From positions 3,906,001 through 3,970,000 of the forward strand of contig NZ_CP026538.1 in assembly GCF_004135975.1 (NCBI RefSeq): 64,000 bases of DNA. The letters are read 5' to 3'. This DNA is from Solidesulfovibrio carbinolicus (GTDB lineage: Bacteria > Desulfobacterota > Desulfovibrionia > Desulfovibrionales > Desulfovibrionaceae). The notes below the pieces were generated by a model. The model was not told where the DNA came from and searched no databases. It saw only the letters and a list, made by a program, of their open reading frames with translations. Made by a program: the position numbers and the translations under genes. Positions 62,041 through 64,000 of this stretch are shown here, piece by piece (within the stretch, counting starts at the first letter, position 1; every line of letters starts with the position of its first letter).

Positions 62041-62255
62041 TACTTGTCCTCCAGGAGCTGTTCCACCTCGAACATCTTGCCCACGGCCAGATGCTCGGGC
62101 ACCAGCGACAGGCCGCACTTTTGGCAGGTCATGAGCGTGATGGTGAACCCGCCCTGGAGATAGGTGACGCCGACCGGCGCGGGGGCGAGTTTTTCGCCGC
62201 AGGCGGCGCAGCTCCAGTCGCCGGACTCGGGCAGATAGGTGGGGGTGTCGTTCAT
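62040..62255 (-). CDS. small zinc-ribbon redox protein (DVU_1557-like)
   Basis: 71 residues with two CxxC pairs, CAAC (about 16) and CQKC (about 44). They are separated by a beta hairpin (GVTYLQGGFTITLM), like a zinc ribbon or rubredoxin-type site, and a C-terminal helix (FEVEQLLEDK) follows. It may hand electrons or metal between neighbours. Its stop overlaps the methyltransferase start. It begins 5 bp after the oxidoreductase gene. Confidence 0.85.
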   Translation of the reverse strand: MNDTPTYLPESGDWSCAACGEKLAPAPVGVTYLQGGFTITLMTCQKCGLSLVPEHLAVGKMFEVEQLLEDK

Positions 62256-62260
62256 GGCGC

Positions 62261-64000
62261 TTACGCCTCCTGCCGGTCCACGCCGGTGACGTTCATGCGG
62301 TGGCTGTAGCCGGCGTGGATGTGGGCCACGCCTTCCAGCATTTCGTAGAGCGCCCAGTAGGTGACCCGCGCCCCGGCCAGCCCGGCCAGATGGCGGCCGG
62401 TTGCCGTGTCGGTGAACTTGCGGCCCGTGGCCTCGGCGTAGGCCACGACCCGGGCCAGATCCGTGTCCAGCACGTGGCGGGCTTCCAGCACGGCGCGCAC
62501 GGCCTCGGGGATGACCAGCCGCACGGCCGGCGGCGTCTCGGGCGGGGCCGGCTCCTTCCAGACGGTTTCCAGCACGGACCGCTTGAGCCGGCCCCGGGCT
62601 TCGTGGCGGTAGGAAAAGCCGGGATCGGGCCGGGCCGGATCGGCGGCTTGGCTTGGGAAAAGCAGATCCAGCAGATGGAAGGTGCGCTTGCCGGCCCCGG
62701 CCAGCCGGTCGCGGCACATGGAGCAGGTGGCCACGAAGTCGCGCGGGCTTTCGGCCACGCGCCGGGCCAGGGACGCGGCGGCCAATTCCGGGTGGGCGTT
62801 GGCCTGCAAGCCGCCAAAGCCGCAGCAGGAGGCCAGCTTGCCCGAGGCGGGCAATTCTTCGACGGTCACCCCAAGCTTGGCCAGGATCTCGCGCACGGCG
62901 GCCAGCCCGGCGGCGTCGTGGCGGCCGGTGCAGGCGTCGTGGACGGCCACCGGCGCGTCGGGAAGCTGGCCGGCGGGCGCGGGCAGCCCGGTCTCGTCCA
63001 GAAGCACGCGCCACAGGGAGACCACGGGAATGTCGGGGGCCAGGCGGGCAAAGGTGGCCTGGCAAGAGGCGCAAGCGGCGATGACGCGCGGTTTGCCCAA
63101 GGCTTCCCAGTCAGCCTGGAAGGCGGCCATGGCCGCCTCGGCCAGATCCTGCCGGCCGGCCCAGAAGGCCGGCGCGCCGCAGCAGGCCAGGCCCAGCCCC
63201 ACGCCGCCAGGCAAGCCGGCGCGCAGATGGGCGTAGACGGCCGGCACGGAGGCGGCCGGATCGCCGCCGAGCTGGCAGCCCGGGAAAAAGAGGTGGGAGC
63301 AGGTCGTCTCGCCCGGCGCGGCCCGCATCAGGCGGAAGGCGTCGGACAGGGAAAAGGCCATGTCCTCCAGGGCGAACTCATGGGCCCACAGCGGCATCTT
63401 GCCGCGCGCCACCATGTCGCGCCGGGCCGTGAGGATGAGATCGGGCATGGAAAAGCCCGACGGGCACAGCTCCTCGCACTGGCCGCACAGGGTGCAGGAG
63501 TTGATCATCTGGTTGTACGACCGCGCGCCCTGGACGATGGAAAGATTATTATAGATCTGGCGGGCGTAGACGCGGGGATAGCCCTTGTAGCGAGCCAGGT
63601 ACGTGCAGGCCTTGACGCACTCCAGGCACTGGCAGTCCAGGCAGCGGGCGGCCTCGGCCTTGGCCTCGTCCGGGGTGAAGCCGGCGGCGGCATCGGCCGC
63701 GGCCACGGCCGGCAAGGGAATGACGCCGGTGGTGTTGGTGAAAAGGCGCGTGGGGCAGGCCCCTTCGCGCTCGCGGGAGGCGGTGACGGACACGCCGGCC
63801 AGATGCCGGTCCAGGGACACGGCGGCCCGGCGGCCGTCGCCGGCCAGGGAAATAACGGAGAGCGGCTCTCCGGGAACGGCGAAACCGCCGCCAAAAACGC
63901 CCTCGCAACCGTCGAGGGCCAGGGCCAGAGTCAGGGCGTCGGCGTCAGCCTTGGCGACCCCCAGGGCCGGGGCCGAGACGGCCTCGACGTAGACGCCGTC
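62261..64000 (-). CDS. flavin/NAD(P) oxidoreductase fused to dicluster Fe-S/CCG domains, 5' end beyond window
   Basis: The frame is open from the window edge, so at least 579 residues are present. Residues 1-60 end a GltD-type pyridine-nucleotide/FAD domain (ISLAGDGRRAAVSLDRHL). Cys-rich segments CLDCQCLECVKAC and CTLCGQCEELCPSGF follow for two Fe-S clusters. Then come two CCG-type (heterodisulfide-reductase D/GlpC-like) domains (FFPGCQLGGDPAASV, CCGAP, CASCQATF; CTGRHD, CCGFGG, CSMCRDR). It probably moves electrons between NAD(P)H and a cysteine-ligated cofactor or partner. It is the most upstream gene of the cluster visible here. Confidence 0.9.
   Translation of the reverse strand, partial: DGVYVEAVSAPALGVAKADADALTLALALDGCEGVFGGGFAVPGEPLSVISLAGDGRRAAVSLDRHLAGVSVTASREREGACPTRLFTNTTGVIPLPAVAAADAAAGFTPDEAKAEAARCLDCQCLECVKACTYLARYKGYPRVYARQIYNNLSIVQGARSYNQMINSCTLCGQCEELCPSGFSMPDLILTARRDMVARGKMPLWAHEFALEDMAFSLSDAFRLMRAAPGETTCSHLFFPGCQLGGDPAASVPAVYAHLRAGLPGGVGLGLACCGAPAFWAGRQDLAEAAMAAFQADWEALGKPRVIAACASCQATFARLAPDIPVVSLWRVLLDETGLPAPAGQLPDAPVAVHDACTGRHDAAGLAAVREILAKLGVTVEELPASGKLASCCGFGGLQANAHPELAAASLARRVAESPRDFVATCSMCRDRLAGAGKRTFHLLDLLFPSQAADPARPDPGFSYRHEARGRLKRSVLETVWKEPAPPETPPAVRLVIPEAVRAVLEARHVLDTDLARVVAYAEATGRKFTDTATGRHLAGLAGARVTYWALYEMLEGVAHIHAGYSHRMNVTGVDRQEA

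Overview
The window looks like a chromosome segment of a high-GC, sulfate-reducing member of the Desulfovibrionaceae, probably close to Solidesulfovibrio/Desulfovibrio magneticus. This is inferred from the NrfHA pair without NrfBCD, a small soluble cytochrome c, the C-GCAxxG-C-C/radical-SAM/dicluster oxidoreductase cluster known from Desulfovibrio vulgaris (DVU_1552-1558 region), and the strongly GC-biased codon use. No rRNA, CRISPR array, prophage or complete insertion sequence is visible. One tRNA (Leu, CAG) is present.

Layout. 0-6.4 kb (mostly minus strand): truncated exported protein, nrfA and nrfH (ammonifying nitrite reductase), VanZ-like protein, cheW with the decayed tail of a chemoreceptor gene behind it, htpX, then about 670 bp of structured DNA without a gene. 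6.4-14.9 kb: a beta-helix protein diverging from an O-acyltransferase, a D-2-hydroxyacid dehydrogenase, a CBS protein, an ion transporter and a large membrane protein. 14.8-16.3 kb: three identical Flp pilin genes in a 596-bp tandem repeat, each behind a sigma-54 promoter. 16.3-31.2 kb: small metabolic and exported proteins, an orphan sigma-54 activator, a lytic transglycosylase, a hybrid histidine kinase, a thioredoxin-fold lipoprotein, a cytochrome c with an unusual heme site, a flippase-like membrane protein, a PilZ protein and SGNH hydrolases.

31.8-35.3 kb is an AT-richer island with a membrane protein, a small anchored protein and an SGNH hydrolase, followed by a second acyltransferase, so this stretch probably modifies a surface polysaccharide. 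37.4-48.2 kb: tRNA-Leu, ribF, a ClC channel, a chemoreceptor, a SpoIIE-type phosphatase, hicAB, an aldolase-family protein lacking the expected catalytic residues and an rRNA methyltransferase. 48.3-54.8 kb: DedA protein, nitrogen-assimilation genes (amtB-glnK with a sigma-54 promoter, glnA), a split YeeE/YedE sulfur transporter and a YbaK-type deacylase. 54.9-57.1 kb: a globin-coupled diguanylate cyclase, a scar made of pieces of two neighbouring genes, and a YkgJ-type Cys-cluster protein.

57.3-64 kb is a compact minus-strand operon: XdhC-type factor, AMP-dependent CoA ligase, radical SAM protein (TrsS type), C-GCAxxG-C-C protein, methyltransferase (TrsM type), small zinc-ribbon redox protein and a truncated flavin/Fe-S oxidoreductase. 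In D. vulgaris the equivalent genes sit beside a molybdenum aldehyde oxidoreductase. Their joint product is not known to me, and this is the most likely undescribed system in the window.
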